Assembly (NCBI GenBank): GCA_019058315.1
Contig: JAHPZH010000002.1
Span: forward strand, 434,001 to 498,000
From: Candidatus Helarchaeota archaeon
Lineage (GTDB): Archaea; Asgardarchaeota; Lokiarchaeia; Helarchaeales; RDOG01
Direction of reading: 5' to 3'
Length of the DNA stretch: 64,000 nt
How positions within the stretch are numbered: position 1 is the stretch's first letter; the number at the start of each line of letters is the position of its first letter. Below, piece after piece: positions 27,221 to 36,162 of the stretch. A program made the position numbers and the translations under genes. The notes beneath the pieces are model-generated. The model did no database searches. It was not told where the DNA came from and saw only the letters and a list, made by a program, of their open reading frames with translations.

Positions 27221-28471
27221 TTATGATGAGAATTTTTTTATGAATTGCTCTTCTTTCTTCTCAAAATCGAACCATTCTGCAAATTCCTTCCTTTTTTTCC
27301 TTTCATTTTCAAAAATTATATGTAAATAAGGGAGAAAATCATTAATTGCCCTTTCAACCGACACATGACACTTGGCTCTGATTTTCATTCCTATATTAGC
27401 TAATGTACCTCTATTAAATTTACCTACATTTTGGAAAAAAAAGCGTGGAGCTTTTTGAAAATATTTCACGTATCTATATGGAGTTTTCGTTCTAGAAAAC
27501 GAAACTCCCAGAGACATTAGTTCAATGAGATATGGTAATAAGGCCCATCCCGCTTTTTCTGCTTTTCTTCTTATTCTCCCATAATATATATCTGCGCGTG
27601 ATAGATAATCAAATGAATCTAATAATTCTTGATTATCCTTCATATGGTCCGGAATACATTCATTTATCCATTGTAAGAATAATCCCCAATCCAAATTCGC
27701 TTGATCAACTGCTTCTCGGATTTTATTTCTGTCAGTTTCACTAAAAATAGTTTGTAAAGAATCAAATATGGCTTTTTCTCTATTTCTATAAAATTTAAAC
27801 GCTTCTAAATCGGTCATTTTCAAATTTTGTTTACCTTGAGCAACCGCTTGAAGGTCAAGTATAGCTGCTCGTAAATCCCCATTAGCGCTTCCTGCAATAC
27901 TATCTAAAACTTCCTCCTCAGCGCTAATGCTCTCTTGATTACAAATATTTTGGAGTACTTTTTTTATGGAATTTACATTAATTCTGTTGAATCTAATGAC
28001 TTGTACTACATCCGAATTTCTAATTTGGCTTATTTTCCGATTATAAGCATCATTAGCGGTCATAATAACTGGATGTTTAGTTTTAGATAGAATTTCTTTT
28101 ACCGCACCTACACCGCCTCTATCTTGCACTCCTGAAATCCCATCAATTTCATCTACTAATATAATTCGACCTTTAGAAGATAGGATAGATCCTTCCAAAG
28201 ATGCTGAACCCACTATATGATTAATTGCATCTTTATTACGAATATCACTAGCATTTATTTCAATTAAATCATAGCCAGCAGAACCAATGACGTGTGCAGA
28301 TAACGTTATTCCAACCCCTGGAGGACCTGCTAAAAGAACTCCTTTAATTTTATTTTTAGAACTCCAATTTTTAATGAAATCTATCAATTTATTTAAGGCA
28401 GTTGGATTGCCTACTATTTCTTTAGTAGTTTTTGGTGCGTATTTATCAGTCCAAATCTCATTTTCTTCCAT
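27221..28471 (-). CDS. rfcL: replication factor C large subunit with degenerate Walker A
   Basis: This 416-residue protein has the RfcL architecture: WTDKYAPKTTKEIVGN at the N-terminus, AAA+ domain, then helical collar. The Walker B IILVDEID (103-110) is intact, but the P-loop at 49-56 reads GPPGVGIT, with Ile (codon ATA, 28307-28309) where the ATP-binding Lys should be. RfcL joins four small subunits to load PCNA. The loss is in the position equivalent to eukaryotic RFC1, whose own ATP site is reported as dispensable. It starts six bases after the stop of the RFC3-like gene, so the two are cotranscribed. Confidence 0.9.
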   Translation of the reverse strand: MEENEIWTDKYAPKTTKEIVGNPTALNKLIDFIKNWSSKNKIKGVLLAGPPGVGITLSAHVIGSAGYDLIEINASDIRNKDAINHIVGSASLEGSILSSKGRIILVDEIDGISGVQDRGGVGAVKEILSKTKHPVIMTANDAYNRKISQIRNSDVVQVIRFNRINVNSIKKVLQNICNQESISAEEEVLDSIAGSANGDLRAAILDLQAVAQGKQNLKMTDLEAFKFYRNREKAIFDSLQTIFSETDRNKIREAVDQANLDWGLFLQWINECIPDHMKDNQELLDSFDYLSRADIYYGRIRRKAEKAGWALLPYLIELMSLGVSFSRTKTPYRYVKYFQKAPRFFFQNVGKFNRGTLANIGMKIRAKCHVSVERAINDFLPYLHIIFENERKKRKEFAEWFDFEKKEEQFIKKFSS

Positions 28472-28476
28472 ACTAT

Positions 28477-29520
28477 TTAACTCTTCAATTGGTTATGTAA
28501 AGAATAAAGATAAGCCAAAAAATAACTGATTTGTATTTCTTCATTAGCTCCTTCTACAATTCTAAAATCAATTTCGCCAATTTTTTGTGAAATCTGAATC
28601 TTTAAAACTTCAGGGATTGGCAAAAATAGTAATTTTTCATATAATAAAGTTAAAATTTCTCTACCCATATATCCAAATTTTAAAAATAAATCCCGAACTT
28701 TGTTTCTTACAACATTAAAATCTTGATTAATTATACCATCTATTATTTGATTTAATAATTTATTTGGAGAAATCATATCTATTACATCATAAACAAGATC
28801 TCCATCAATTGATGAATTAAATGAGGAACAAGTTTGAAGAAGATTAATACATTTAGTCAGATCATTCTCCGTATAATATAAAATTACCTTAAAGGCATCA
28901 TTAGAAATCTTAAGTTTTTCTTTCTCGCCAACATAACGAAGAACTTGAAGAACTTTTTTATCCTCTAATATAGGGAAATTGAGCTTGACGCAGCGAGATT
29001 GAATTGGATCAATGATATTTGACATATTCCTAGCTAAAAGGATTAATCTAAAGGTTTTAGTAGATTTTTCCATCATTCTTCGTAAAGCTTGTTGTGTATT
29101 TATAGATAATAGATGAGAATTATTTATTATTAAGATGCGATACCCAATTTTTCCAAAACTTCTGAATTTTGGAAAATTTCGAATAATAGTTTGTAAAATT
29201 TGTACCCTATTAGGACTTCCACTTTTTCCTCTCCTTTTTTTTTCATATTTAGCTAATTCAAACCACCTATTTTTGAAATTTTCATAAAATAGGGCAGAAT
29301 CTTGAGTATCAATTTCTTCATAATATGACTTATACGTCCTTCCGTACAAATCTCTAATAAAACATAAAGCGGTGGACATTTTACCGCTTCCAGGTGGTCC
29401 TATAAACATTAAGTGGGGAACATTTCTTTGCTTTACTAAGGACTTTAATTCATCAATATTTCTTTGTTCAATAATTAAATTATCTAACATTAAAGGTCTA
29501 TATTTTTCACTCCACAACAA
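28477..29520 (-). CDS. inactive RFC small subunit resembling human RFC3/yeast Rfc5
   Basis: This 347-residue clamp-loader AAA+ protein starts MLWSEKYRPLMLDNL. Its P-loop is GPPGSGKMS (41-49), with Met where Thr/Ser follows Lys, and its Walker B is ILIINNSH (129-136), with no Asp-Glu pair. The SRC motif (175-177) that supplies the arginine finger in trans is kept. RDLYG after the P-loop, ALRRMMEK and PIQSRC match the human RFC3 layout (RELYG, ALRRTMEK, PIRSRC) recalled from memory. Human RFC3 and yeast Rfc5 are the known non-catalytic RFC subunits. It is translated just upstream of rfcL. A standard RfcS must be elsewhere in the genome. Confidence 0.88.
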   Translation of the reverse strand: MLWSEKYRPLMLDNLIIEQRNIDELKSLVKQRNVPHLMFIGPPGSGKMSTALCFIRDLYGRTYKSYYEEIDTQDSALFYENFKNRWFELAKYEKKRRGKSGSPNRVQILQTIIRNFPKFRSFGKIGYRILIINNSHLLSINTQQALRRMMEKSTKTFRLILLARNMSNIIDPIQSRCVKLNFPILEDKKVLQVLRYVGEKEKLKISNDAFKVILYYTENDLTKCINLLQTCSSFNSSIDGDLVYDVIDMISPNKLLNQIIDGIINQDFNVVRNKVRDLFLKFGYMGREILTLLYEKLLFLPIPEVLKIQISQKIGEIDFRIVEGANEEIQISYFLAYLYSLHNQLKS

Positions 29521-29582
29521 GTTATCTCACTTTAAAATAAAATTTACTAGATTCTGAGGAATAATTCTAACATTCATAAAAA

Positions 29583-29655
29583 TTTATATAAACCATTGAT
29601 ATTAAAGAAAATTGTTTTACTTATTATTCATGTTTAATATTTTATAATCCGGTGA
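29583..29655 (+). promoter_or_regulatory. promoter and RBS of 368-aa membrane protein gene
   Basis: TATA-like TTTATATAA occurs at 29583-29591. A GGTGA Shine-Dalgarno complementary to the archaeal 16S rRNA end occurs at 29651-29655, four bases before the ATG at 29660. The transcript start would fall near 29615, giving a leader of roughly 45 bases. Inferred from sequence. Confidence 0.35.
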
Positions 29656-29659
29656 AATT

Positions 29660-30766
29660 ATGTCTGAAGCAAAAAAGAACTTTAATGAGGTAAGGGGTGC
29701 ATGGATTGGACTTATAGGTTCCATAGGTGCTATAATATTTGCATTGGTCTTTATCATTGGAGGTCCTATGTTTTATATTAGATATCCCGGCACAATGAAC
29801 GATATTCTAATAATGATGAATCAATTCGCTCTTCAAGCTGTGAGCGCAAATCTACAAAGAGCAAATGCTGTATCATGGTATGTTTTTGTTCCTGCAATAA
29901 TTAGTGTAATTTTCTCTTTGGTTCGTAGAAAAGCTGGAGTTAGTTTATCTGGTATTATTCTAATATTAATTATGATAAATTGCACTATAGGCTGTGTTTT
30001 ATTTTTTTCCTTTCTAACATTAGCTCAATATAGTGCTAATGATTCCTTTAGGCTTTCTCTACTAGTGATTGCAGGGGGAGGTGTTCCATCTGAAATGTTT
30101 TTATTGGATCCAGATATGTTCCATGGTGTTGAAATTACAATTGGTTGGTCAACTTGGTATTTATGGCTTCCATACCTATCGTTCATCACCTTGATCGCTA
30201 TAGGTGGCTTATATATGCTTTCAGCAAGACCTCTACCGATTGCAAAATTCAGAAGAAATCGGATGAAACATTTAGCAAAGGCAGATAATTTTGAACGTAC
30301 TGGTAAACCAATCCAAGCAATTAAATTTTATGAGAGGGCAGCAGATCTATCCATGAAATTAAAAGAAGAAGACAAGGCAACTGAATATTATTCGAAAGCT
30401 CGACAAATTCATGAGACTGCAGTTGAAGCTGTCTTAAAAATGGAAGAAGAAAAGAAAAGAAAGGAACTTGCAGCACGAAGGGCCAAATTAGAGGAAGAAA
30501 GAAAAGAAATTTTAATGAAAGCAGATGACGCAGAAGAAGCTGCGGATTGGGAGAGAGCATATCACCTTTATAGAGAAGCAGCTGACCGATCAGTCGATCT
30601 TGGACAAAAAAAATTAGCAGCACAATTCACTGCAAAATCGAAAGAACTGTTGAGAAAAGATAAAGAAAAGAAGAAGAAAGAAGAACGGAAAAAAGACGAA
30701 GAAAAGAAAAGAAAAGAAGAATATGAAAAGAAAAAGGAAGATCTGAGGAAAAAAACAGAAGGCTAA
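29660..30766 (+). CDS. four-helix membrane protein with TPR-like and charged coiled-coil tail
   Basis: This 368-residue protein has four hydrophobic segments at about 14-40, 68-85, 92-118 and 162-185. After these, residues about 205-300 show two TPR-like helical hairpins (KADNFERTGKPIQAIKFYERAA; KADDAEEAADWERAYHLYREAA). The last 60 residues are an almost pure Lys/Glu/Arg coiled coil. The tail is probably cytoplasmic. This looks like a membrane-anchored scaffold. No catalytic residues or family name could be assigned. Confidence 0.7.
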   Translation: MSEAKKNFNEVRGAWIGLIGSIGAIIFALVFIIGGPMFYIRYPGTMNDILIMMNQFALQAVSANLQRANAVSWYVFVPAIISVIFSLVRRKAGVSLSGIILILIMINCTIGCVLFFSFLTLAQYSANDSFRLSLLVIAGGGVPSEMFLLDPDMFHGVEITIGWSTWYLWLPYLSFITLIAIGGLYMLSARPLPIAKFRRNRMKHLAKADNFERTGKPIQAIKFYERAADLSMKLKEEDKATEYYSKARQIHETAVEAVLKMEEEKKRKELAARRAKLEEERKEILMKADDAEEAADWERAYHLYREAADRSVDLGQKKLAAQFTAKSKELLRKDKEKKKKEERKKDEEKKRKEEYEKKKEDLRKKTEG

Positions 30767-30772
30767 TTACTT

Positions 30773-32107
30773 TTAACTCTCTAATTTTTTATTTTTAATA
30801 ATCTCATCTAATAATACTGTGGCATAAGAACCTCGTTTTAAAGTAAAATCTATTTTGATCTTGTTTTTAGATTGATTAAGTTCATCTAAATCGATTTTTT
30901 TTATTTTAAAATTTAAAGGAGAAAATAATATTGGTCGAAATCCTCCTTTACGATTTAAATGAAGGATTTTGGAATTAAAATCTTTCAATTCTATTTCTTC
31001 TTCTTTTAATAATTCTCTGATATAATCTTCTTTTATTTCTGTTTGAGATCCTATAAGTGGAGCTGCTATTACAGCTTTATTTATTTCTATCAAATGCTCT
31101 AGATGAGTAAGATTCTTTTCGGAAGTAGATACAACTGCTCGAGTTGGTAATCCTTGATTATCTAAAATTAACACAAAATCATTTATCCTTAAATCGCTAA
31201 AAGCAATTTTTTTTTCTTTTCTTTTACTTAATATTTTATTAAAAATATAGGATTGATAAGCATAGATTAACATACTTTGTAGCCTATTTGGAAGTGCCTC
31301 AAATGCTTTTCTATAATCATTTGGAAATTTAGTCAAAGATTTAATCATCATTATCTCATAAAGCAAACGCTTTGGAAAATTATTTATAGCTTTTTCAAAA
31401 TCCCAATTCTCTTTTAATTCTATTCTAGCATTACTTGCATCAATTCTTTCATCTGGATACACTTTAGTTAAATATATTTTAACAGCATCTTCATAATTAC
31501 CTTTTAAAAGAGCTTTACCAACTAAATGTGATATAGGTCGAATTTTTCCAAATCTTTGCTGACCAAAATAATTAATTAAACCACTGCTGATTTCATTTCT
31601 AATAGAATTTATAACCTCCTCTATTTTTTCAGTGCTTAATTCTAAATCTCTTATAACTATTCTAAAGTGATTTCCAAATAAGTTACCAATATTTAATGCC
31701 GATTTTATATAATTATAATTACGTAGGTAGATATTTCCAAGTTCTATATTTTTAATAATATTCAAGTCTGTATCTTTAATACTGATAAATTGTGAGGTAA
31801 TAGCTTCCTTATCTTTCATCCCCGCGAATCCTATCCTGGATATAGAGATTTTTAATGAACTAGCTAATATTTGTATTGCTCTTAAGGTCTCTACACCATG
31901 CTTTTCTAAACTTAATCTAAGGTATCGGGTGGGTTCGTTTAATTTAATTTCTGAATTCTCTTTAAAACAATATGAGATTTCATTATCAAGCGAAATTTCC
32001 TCAACAATAAAATCTTTTAGGGTTTGGCGAATTTTACCACCGATACCTGGGAGCTTCGTTGAATAATAACTTAAACCCAAGGATTTTAAGTTGATTGGAC
32101 GCATCAA
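30773..32107 (-). CDS. truD: tRNA pseudouridine synthase D
   Basis: This 444-residue protein is TruD, which makes pseudouridine 13 in tRNA. The hallmark catalytic segment is RIGFAGMKDKEAITSQFISI (about 91-110), and NYFGQQRFGKIRPISHLVGKALL is the second signature. The length includes the usual large insertion domain. It starts with MMRPINLKSLG; the second Met is equally possible. It is convergent with the membrane protein gene, only six bases apart, and divergent from pth2. Confidence 0.92.
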   Translation of the reverse strand: MMRPINLKSLGLSYYSTKLPGIGGKIRQTLKDFIVEEISLDNEISYCFKENSEIKLNEPTRYLRLSLEKHGVETLRAIQILASSLKISISRIGFAGMKDKEAITSQFISIKDTDLNIIKNIELGNIYLRNYNYIKSALNIGNLFGNHFRIVIRDLELSTEKIEEVINSIRNEISSGLINYFGQQRFGKIRPISHLVGKALLKGNYEDAVKIYLTKVYPDERIDASNARIELKENWDFEKAINNFPKRLLYEIMMIKSLTKFPNDYRKAFEALPNRLQSMLIYAYQSYIFNKILSKRKEKKIAFSDLRINDFVLILDNQGLPTRAVVSTSEKNLTHLEHLIEINKAVIAAPLIGSQTEIKEDYIRELLKEEEIELKDFNSKILHLNRKGGFRPILFSPLNFKIKKIDLDELNQSKNKIKIDFTLKRGSYATVLLDEIIKNKKLES

Positions 32108-32259
32108 GTAAGAGATTCTCCATAAATTTTAGAATATCCAAGTTAATTAATTATTCTTATTAATTATGATTTAGATTTTTTTATTTAGAATATAAGACAA
32201 ATTTTATTTCATCAAATTAAATCTAGACATTGTGAATTTATTTTTAGGAAAAAAAATCA

Positions 32260-32655
32260 ATGAAAATAAGAGATTCTAAAGCTAAAAAATTAGAAGATAA
32301 TGAGATTAAACAAATTATTTTAATTAGAACAGACTTAAAAATGACAAAAGGAAAAATTGCGGCACAAGCTGCTCATGCCGCTGTGGCGACTCAAGAGATT
32401 GTTCGTTTAAAAAATAAACACATTTGGAAAAAATGGTTATTAGAAGGTCAAAAGAAAGTAGTTTTAAAAGTAAATTCAGAAGATGAATTATTGTATTATT
32501 TTAATGAGGCAAAAAAAGTTAATTTACCTGCAGAATTGATACATGATAGGGGATTGACACAACTACCTCCAAATACATTAACAGCTTTAGGAATTGGACC
32601 AATTCTAGAAAAAGAAGCTAAAAAAATTAAGTTAGATGAATTAAAATTACTTTAA
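32260..32655 (+). CDS. pth2: peptidyl-tRNA hydrolase 2
   Basis: This 131-residue protein matches archaeal and eukaryotic Pth2, which releases tRNA from stalled peptidyl-tRNA. The signature MTKGKIAAQAAHAAV (about 28-42) and the later GLTQLPPNTLTALGIGP (about 98-114) are present. An approximately 15-residue N-terminal extension is not part of the fold, and the true start could be internal. It converges with the KH-domain gene one base after its stop. Confidence 0.93.
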   Translation: MKIRDSKAKKLEDNEIKQIILIRTDLKMTKGKIAAQAAHAAVATQEIVRLKNKHIWKKWLLEGQKKVVLKVNSEDELLYYFNEAKKVNLPAELIHDRGLTQLPPNTLTALGIGPILEKEAKKIKLDELKLL

Positions 32656-32656
32656 A

Positions 32657-33166
32657 TTATTCAAAAGTAATACGTATTCGCTCATTTATTAGATTTGAAA
32701 TAAGATCTTCAAGAACTTCAGGTGGAGCCGGCATTTTTCTTTGATCTGACTTATATATTCTTGCTTTACTTTCCACTTCTCCAGTTGGGAGAAAAATTCT
32801 ATTAATACCGATAGCTCGTGCTGGTGCTATTAGGTCTTCGAGGATTTTTTTTACATTAGTCGTCTTTTCAATAACTCTAAATGTCTTTTTGAATTTGTCT
32901 TGTAGGGTTTTGATTACTTTACCTCTAGGTCCTATTAGCGCTGCTATATCTCCCTTCCCAACTTCCAATACTATTAAATGACCAATATCATATGCTTTAA
33001 AAAAATTAATGTCAGATAGTCCTTTAAAATCGTTTTCTAGCTCCATTAATGCATTGGAAATATCAATATCAAGCTGAGTTATTTCTCCGTATTCCAATTT
33101 TTCGTTACAATTTGCACATAGAACTCCGGTTTTTGCGCAAATTTTACAGATGGGTATTTTTCGCAT
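32657..33166 (-). CDS. KH-domain protein with N-terminal zinc ribbon (NusA-like)
   Basis: This 169-residue protein begins with a zinc ribbon (CKICAKTGVLCANC, residues 7-20). A helical linker leads to a KH domain centred on VGKGDIAALIGPRGKVIKTLQDKFKKTFRVIEKT (the GxxG loop is GPRG). KH modules bind single-stranded RNA or DNA. A basic C-terminal helical part follows. It resembles archaeal NusA-like KH proteins of unknown detail. A perfect palindrome lies just upstream (33195-33206). Confidence 0.75.
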   Translation of the reverse strand: MRKIPICKICAKTGVLCANCNEKLEYGEITQLDIDISNALMELENDFKGLSDINFFKAYDIGHLIVLEVGKGDIAALIGPRGKVIKTLQDKFKKTFRVIEKTTNVKKILEDLIAPARAIGINRIFLPTGEVESKARIYKSDQRKMPAPPEVLEDLISNLINERIRITFE

Positions 33167-33194
33167 AAATTAATCCCAAAATATTAAAATTCTT

Positions 33195-33206
33195 GAAACT
33201 AGTTTC
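33195..33206. promoter_or_regulatory. 12-base perfect palindrome upstream of KH-protein gene
   Basis: GAAACTAGTTTC lies 29-40 bases before the start codon of the minus-strand KH-domain gene, where a promoter is expected. It could be a repressor site. The rest of the 397-base gap (33167-33563) is AT-rich with a 25-codon chance frame near 33349 and GGTGAT (33554-33559) as the RBS of the next gene. Nothing else is evident there. Confidence 0.3.
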
Positions 33207-33563
33207 TAATAATAATAATTTCTAAAATAAACTTAAAGTTTATCAACGAACGATTAATTATTTTTATTTAAAAATTTTCCTAGAATTGTTAATTTAGTTA
33301 GATTATTTTAAAAAAAAACGATTTCGGAATGATTTGTGATTTAAACCAATGATAGTAAAAATAGAGTCAATAAATCCAAAAAAATTATACCAAAATTGTA
33401 AAAAAGATTTACATATTGCGAATTAATTATAATAATTAGAGTTTTTAATTAAAAACTTAAAATAAGTGTAAATAGATGGATTCTGTTTTTTTATTAATTT
33501 GCACAAATTTAAACAAAAAATTAAGCCGTTACTACTTTTAAAATGTAATATATGGTGATTTAA

Positions 33564-34067
33564 ATGGGTGTTTTTAAACGTAAAAGTGAAAAATTAACAA
33601 CAGATATACAAAAATGGATTAAACAACTTAATGAATTAAATATAAACCAAAATAATTCAGCTAATGAATTATTTGGACAAATTGAAAAACTTTTAGCGGA
33701 AAATCAAGATGGTAAAGCTAAAATTGTTAGAAAAATTGAAGATCAAGTCTTTGATTTTCTAGAAAAAGAAAATGACTTGCTTTTTATTATAGAAAGCATA
33801 GGAGGAATTGAACTCAAAATCGTTGAAGTTGATCAAGTTTTAATCGAAATAAATGATGAACAAAAAATATTAGAAGCAATAACAGTATCAACAAAGAATT
33901 TAGCTAAATCAACCTTAGACATAAAAAAAGATATGCAAGAGAGTATAAAGAATGAAATTCAAGAAATTATAAAAGCATATAAACATAAAAGAACCCAAAT
34001 CACAAAAACAATAAATAGTATTAACGAAAAATTGTCTTCGAGTTTAAAAAAAGTTGATTTTATTTAA
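33564..34067 (+). CDS. hypothetical helical coiled-coil protein
   Basis: This 167-residue protein is almost entirely helical and highly charged, starting MGVFKRKSEKLTTDIQKWIKQL. Long amphipathic stretches and Lys/Glu/Ile content suggest coiled coils. The basic N-terminus could touch membrane or nucleic acid. An ESCRT-III-like identity was considered but not supported. GGTGAT lies four bases before its ATG. Function is unknown. Confidence 0.55.
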   Translation: MGVFKRKSEKLTTDIQKWIKQLNELNINQNNSANELFGQIEKLLAENQDGKAKIVRKIEDQVFDFLEKENDLLFIIESIGGIELKIVEVDQVLIEINDEQKILEAITVSTKNLAKSTLDIKKDMQESIKNEIQEIIKAYKHKRTQITKTINSINEKLSSSLKKVDFI

Positions 34068-34079
34068 ACTAACATCCTC

Positions 34080-34087
34080 TTTTTTTT
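34080..34087 (+). terminator. T-run after coiled-coil gene
   Basis: A run of eight T residues starts 12 bases after the stop codon of the coiled-coil gene. It is consistent with archaeal intrinsic termination and precedes the Hef-type helicase gene on the same strand. Confidence 0.35.
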
Positions 34088-34221
34088 AGGAACCCCATAG
34101 AAATTTATATTTATCTTACTTTTTTTAAAGCCCATGATATTTTAAAATGAAATAACTTAATTTCTAAATATAATATTATGGCAATTTATTATGGTTTTTT
34201 TAATATTCTAGATTAGGGGTT

Positions 34222-35829
34222 TTGATGGAAAAATACGTTAAACATTCGCTTATCAAAGAAAAAAAAATACAAAGAAGAATTTATCAAGAGACATTATTAG
34301 CTTCATGTGCAAATAAAAATAGTTTAATTATTTTACCTACAGGTCTTGGTAAAACAATAATAGCAGTCTTAATTTCTACTTATCGATTGAAAAAATTTCC
34401 AAATTCAAAGATAGTATTTCTAGCTCCTACTAAACCATTAGTAGAACAGCATTATCAAACTTATAAAAATGTCTTAACATTAGAAGAATCACTTCTCACT
34501 ACATTAACAGGAAGTGATACTCCTGAAAAACGTAATAAATTATGGAAAAAATCAAGAATTATCTTTATTACTCCTCAGACTTTAGAAAATGACCTAATCG
34601 ATAATAGAGTAAGTTTATCTTCCATATCTTTAATGATTTTTGATGAAGCTCATAGAGCAATTGGCAATTATGCATATACATTTTTAGCAAAGAAATATAT
34701 GGAAGAAGCAGATAATCCATTAATTACTGCCTTAACTGCTTCTCCTGGGAATGAAGAAAAAATCAATGAAGTAAGAGAAAACTTATTTATTAAAAATATT
34801 GAAATTCGGGATGAGAAAAGCAATGATGTTGCACCATATATCCAAGATATCAAGATTGAGAGAAAATTTATAGAGTTGCCTAAAGAATTTAAGCAGATAA
34901 AATTATTGATTGAAAAAAAACTCAAATATTATTTAAAAGAATTAAAAAAATATCATTTCGTCAAGACTTTTAATTTAAAGGAAATTAATAAAAAAGATCT
35001 ATTGGCAGTTCAAAGCAAAATTCAAGCAAAAATAAAATCTGGGGAAAAAAATACAGAAATTTTTGAATCTGTGAAAAATATTGCTGTTGCAGTTAAGCTG
35101 TCACATATGTTAGAACTATTAGAAACCCAAGGTCTAACTTCATTAAATGAATACTTTAAAAAAATGAAAGCTGGAAGAAAAAAATCTGATTTAGTAATTG
35201 TTAATGATGAAGAAATGGAAAAATTAGAAAAAATGATGCAAGATCTTATCTCAAAGAATATAGATCACCCAAAAATTGAAACTTTAAAACAAACATTGAA
35301 TGAACAGCTTCATGAAAATGAAAAATCAAGAATTATAGTTTTTATTCATTATCGAGTATCTGCACAGAAAGTAGTTGAAGTCTTAACAACTATAGATAAA
35401 ATTTATCCAATCAAATTTATTGGCCAACAAAGTAAACGTGGAGATAAAGGTCTCAGTCAAAAGGAACAAATAAGTATACTTCAAAAATTTCGAGATGGTG
35501 AATATAACGTCTTAGTTGCAACATCCGTCGCAGAAGAAGGGTTGGATATTTCTGAATGCGACCTTGTTGTCTTTTATGATGCTGTTCCCAGTAGCATTCG
35601 TACAATTCAAAGGAGAGGGAGAACAGGTAGAAAATCTCCTGGAAAAGTCATAATGTTAATAGCTAAGGGAACAAGAGATGAAGGCTATTATTGGGCATCT
35701 ATTTCTAAAGAAAAAAGAATGAAAAGAACACTTAAAGAACTGCAAAAAAATTCGGTTGATATTGAAGAAAAAAAATCAAAAATCTCTTCAAAGCAAACAA
35801 AAATTGATAAATTCTTTAAAAGTGAATAA
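34222..35829 (+). CDS. hef: Hef/FANCM-type DEAH helicase with C-terminal PIP box
   Basis: This 535-residue superfamily 2 helicase has motif I LPTGLGKT (38-45), DEAH (141-144), LTASPG motif III and motif VI TIQRRGRTGR. The region between the two RecA folds holds the helical insertion of Hef and FANCM. Hef processes stalled forks. The XPF-like nuclease domain of euryarchaeal Hef is absent. The protein instead ends with QTKIDKFF (525-532), a match to the PCNA-interacting PIP consensus. Start may be TTG at 34222 or ATG at 34225. Confidence 0.9.
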   Translation: MMEKYVKHSLIKEKKIQRRIYQETLLASCANKNSLIILPTGLGKTIIAVLISTYRLKKFPNSKIVFLAPTKPLVEQHYQTYKNVLTLEESLLTTLTGSDTPEKRNKLWKKSRIIFITPQTLENDLIDNRVSLSSISLMIFDEAHRAIGNYAYTFLAKKYMEEADNPLITALTASPGNEEKINEVRENLFIKNIEIRDEKSNDVAPYIQDIKIERKFIELPKEFKQIKLLIEKKLKYYLKELKKYHFVKTFNLKEINKKDLLAVQSKIQAKIKSGEKNTEIFESVKNIAVAVKLSHMLELLETQGLTSLNEYFKKMKAGRKKSDLVIVNDEEMEKLEKMMQDLISKNIDHPKIETLKQTLNEQLHENEKSRIIVFIHYRVSAQKVVEVLTTIDKIYPIKFIGQQSKRGDKGLSQKEQISILQKFRDGEYNVLVATSVAEEGLDISECDLVVFYDAVPSSIRTIQRRGRTGRKSPGKVIMLIAKGTRDEGYYWASISKEKRMKRTLKELQKNSVDIEEKKSKISSKQTKIDKFFKSE

Positions 35830-35917
35830 TAAAAAATATATCAATATCATTAAATTTCCTTTATTATAAGGATTATTTAATATTTTAAATCGATTTAATG
35901 TCTATTGTGAAATTAAA

Positions 35918-36157
35918 ATGGCAGAAAACGAAGTGCCAAAATGCAAAATTTGCGAAAAAAGAATCGAATCTGGTGAGTTTTGTGAATACCACGAACTAGC
36001 AAAGAAAAATGTTGATGCAAATTATGATAATTGGAATGAAGCATACGGTGGAGATCTTTCCTTAAAACAATATTTAGAAAAAATTGCTGAGCATGAAAAA
36101 TCTGGAAGATGGGTAAGAGAAGTCGCAGAATATCTTTTAAAAAATAAAAAATTTTAG
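35918..36157 (+). CDS. small zinc-binding protein (hypothetical)
   Basis: This 79-residue acidic protein has an N-terminal CKIC...CEYH knuckle set (residues about 10-25), which could bind a zinc ion. The remainder is helical. It follows hef on the same strand (88-base gap) and converges with an FAD-binding gene. Function is unknown. Confidence 0.55.
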   Translation: MAENEVPKCKICEKRIESGEFCEYHELAKKNVDANYDNWNEAYGGDLSLKQYLEKIAEHEKSGRWVREVAEYLLKNKKF

Positions 36158-36162
36158 GATTT

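Noticed and set aside
27221..27250. PIP box at the RfcL C-terminus (EEQFIKKFSS)
   Set aside because: The Q is followed by residues that do not fit QxxhxxFF (Lys at the hydrophobic position), so it was not called.
33349..33426. 25-codon frame in the 33.2-33.6 kb gap
   Set aside because: Too short, without a ribosome-binding site, and the composition is what AT-rich spacer gives by chance.
33564..34067. Possible ESCRT-III-like protein
   Set aside because: The basic start and helical content are suggestive, but no MIM-type tail or Snf7 core pattern could be recognised and the length is short.
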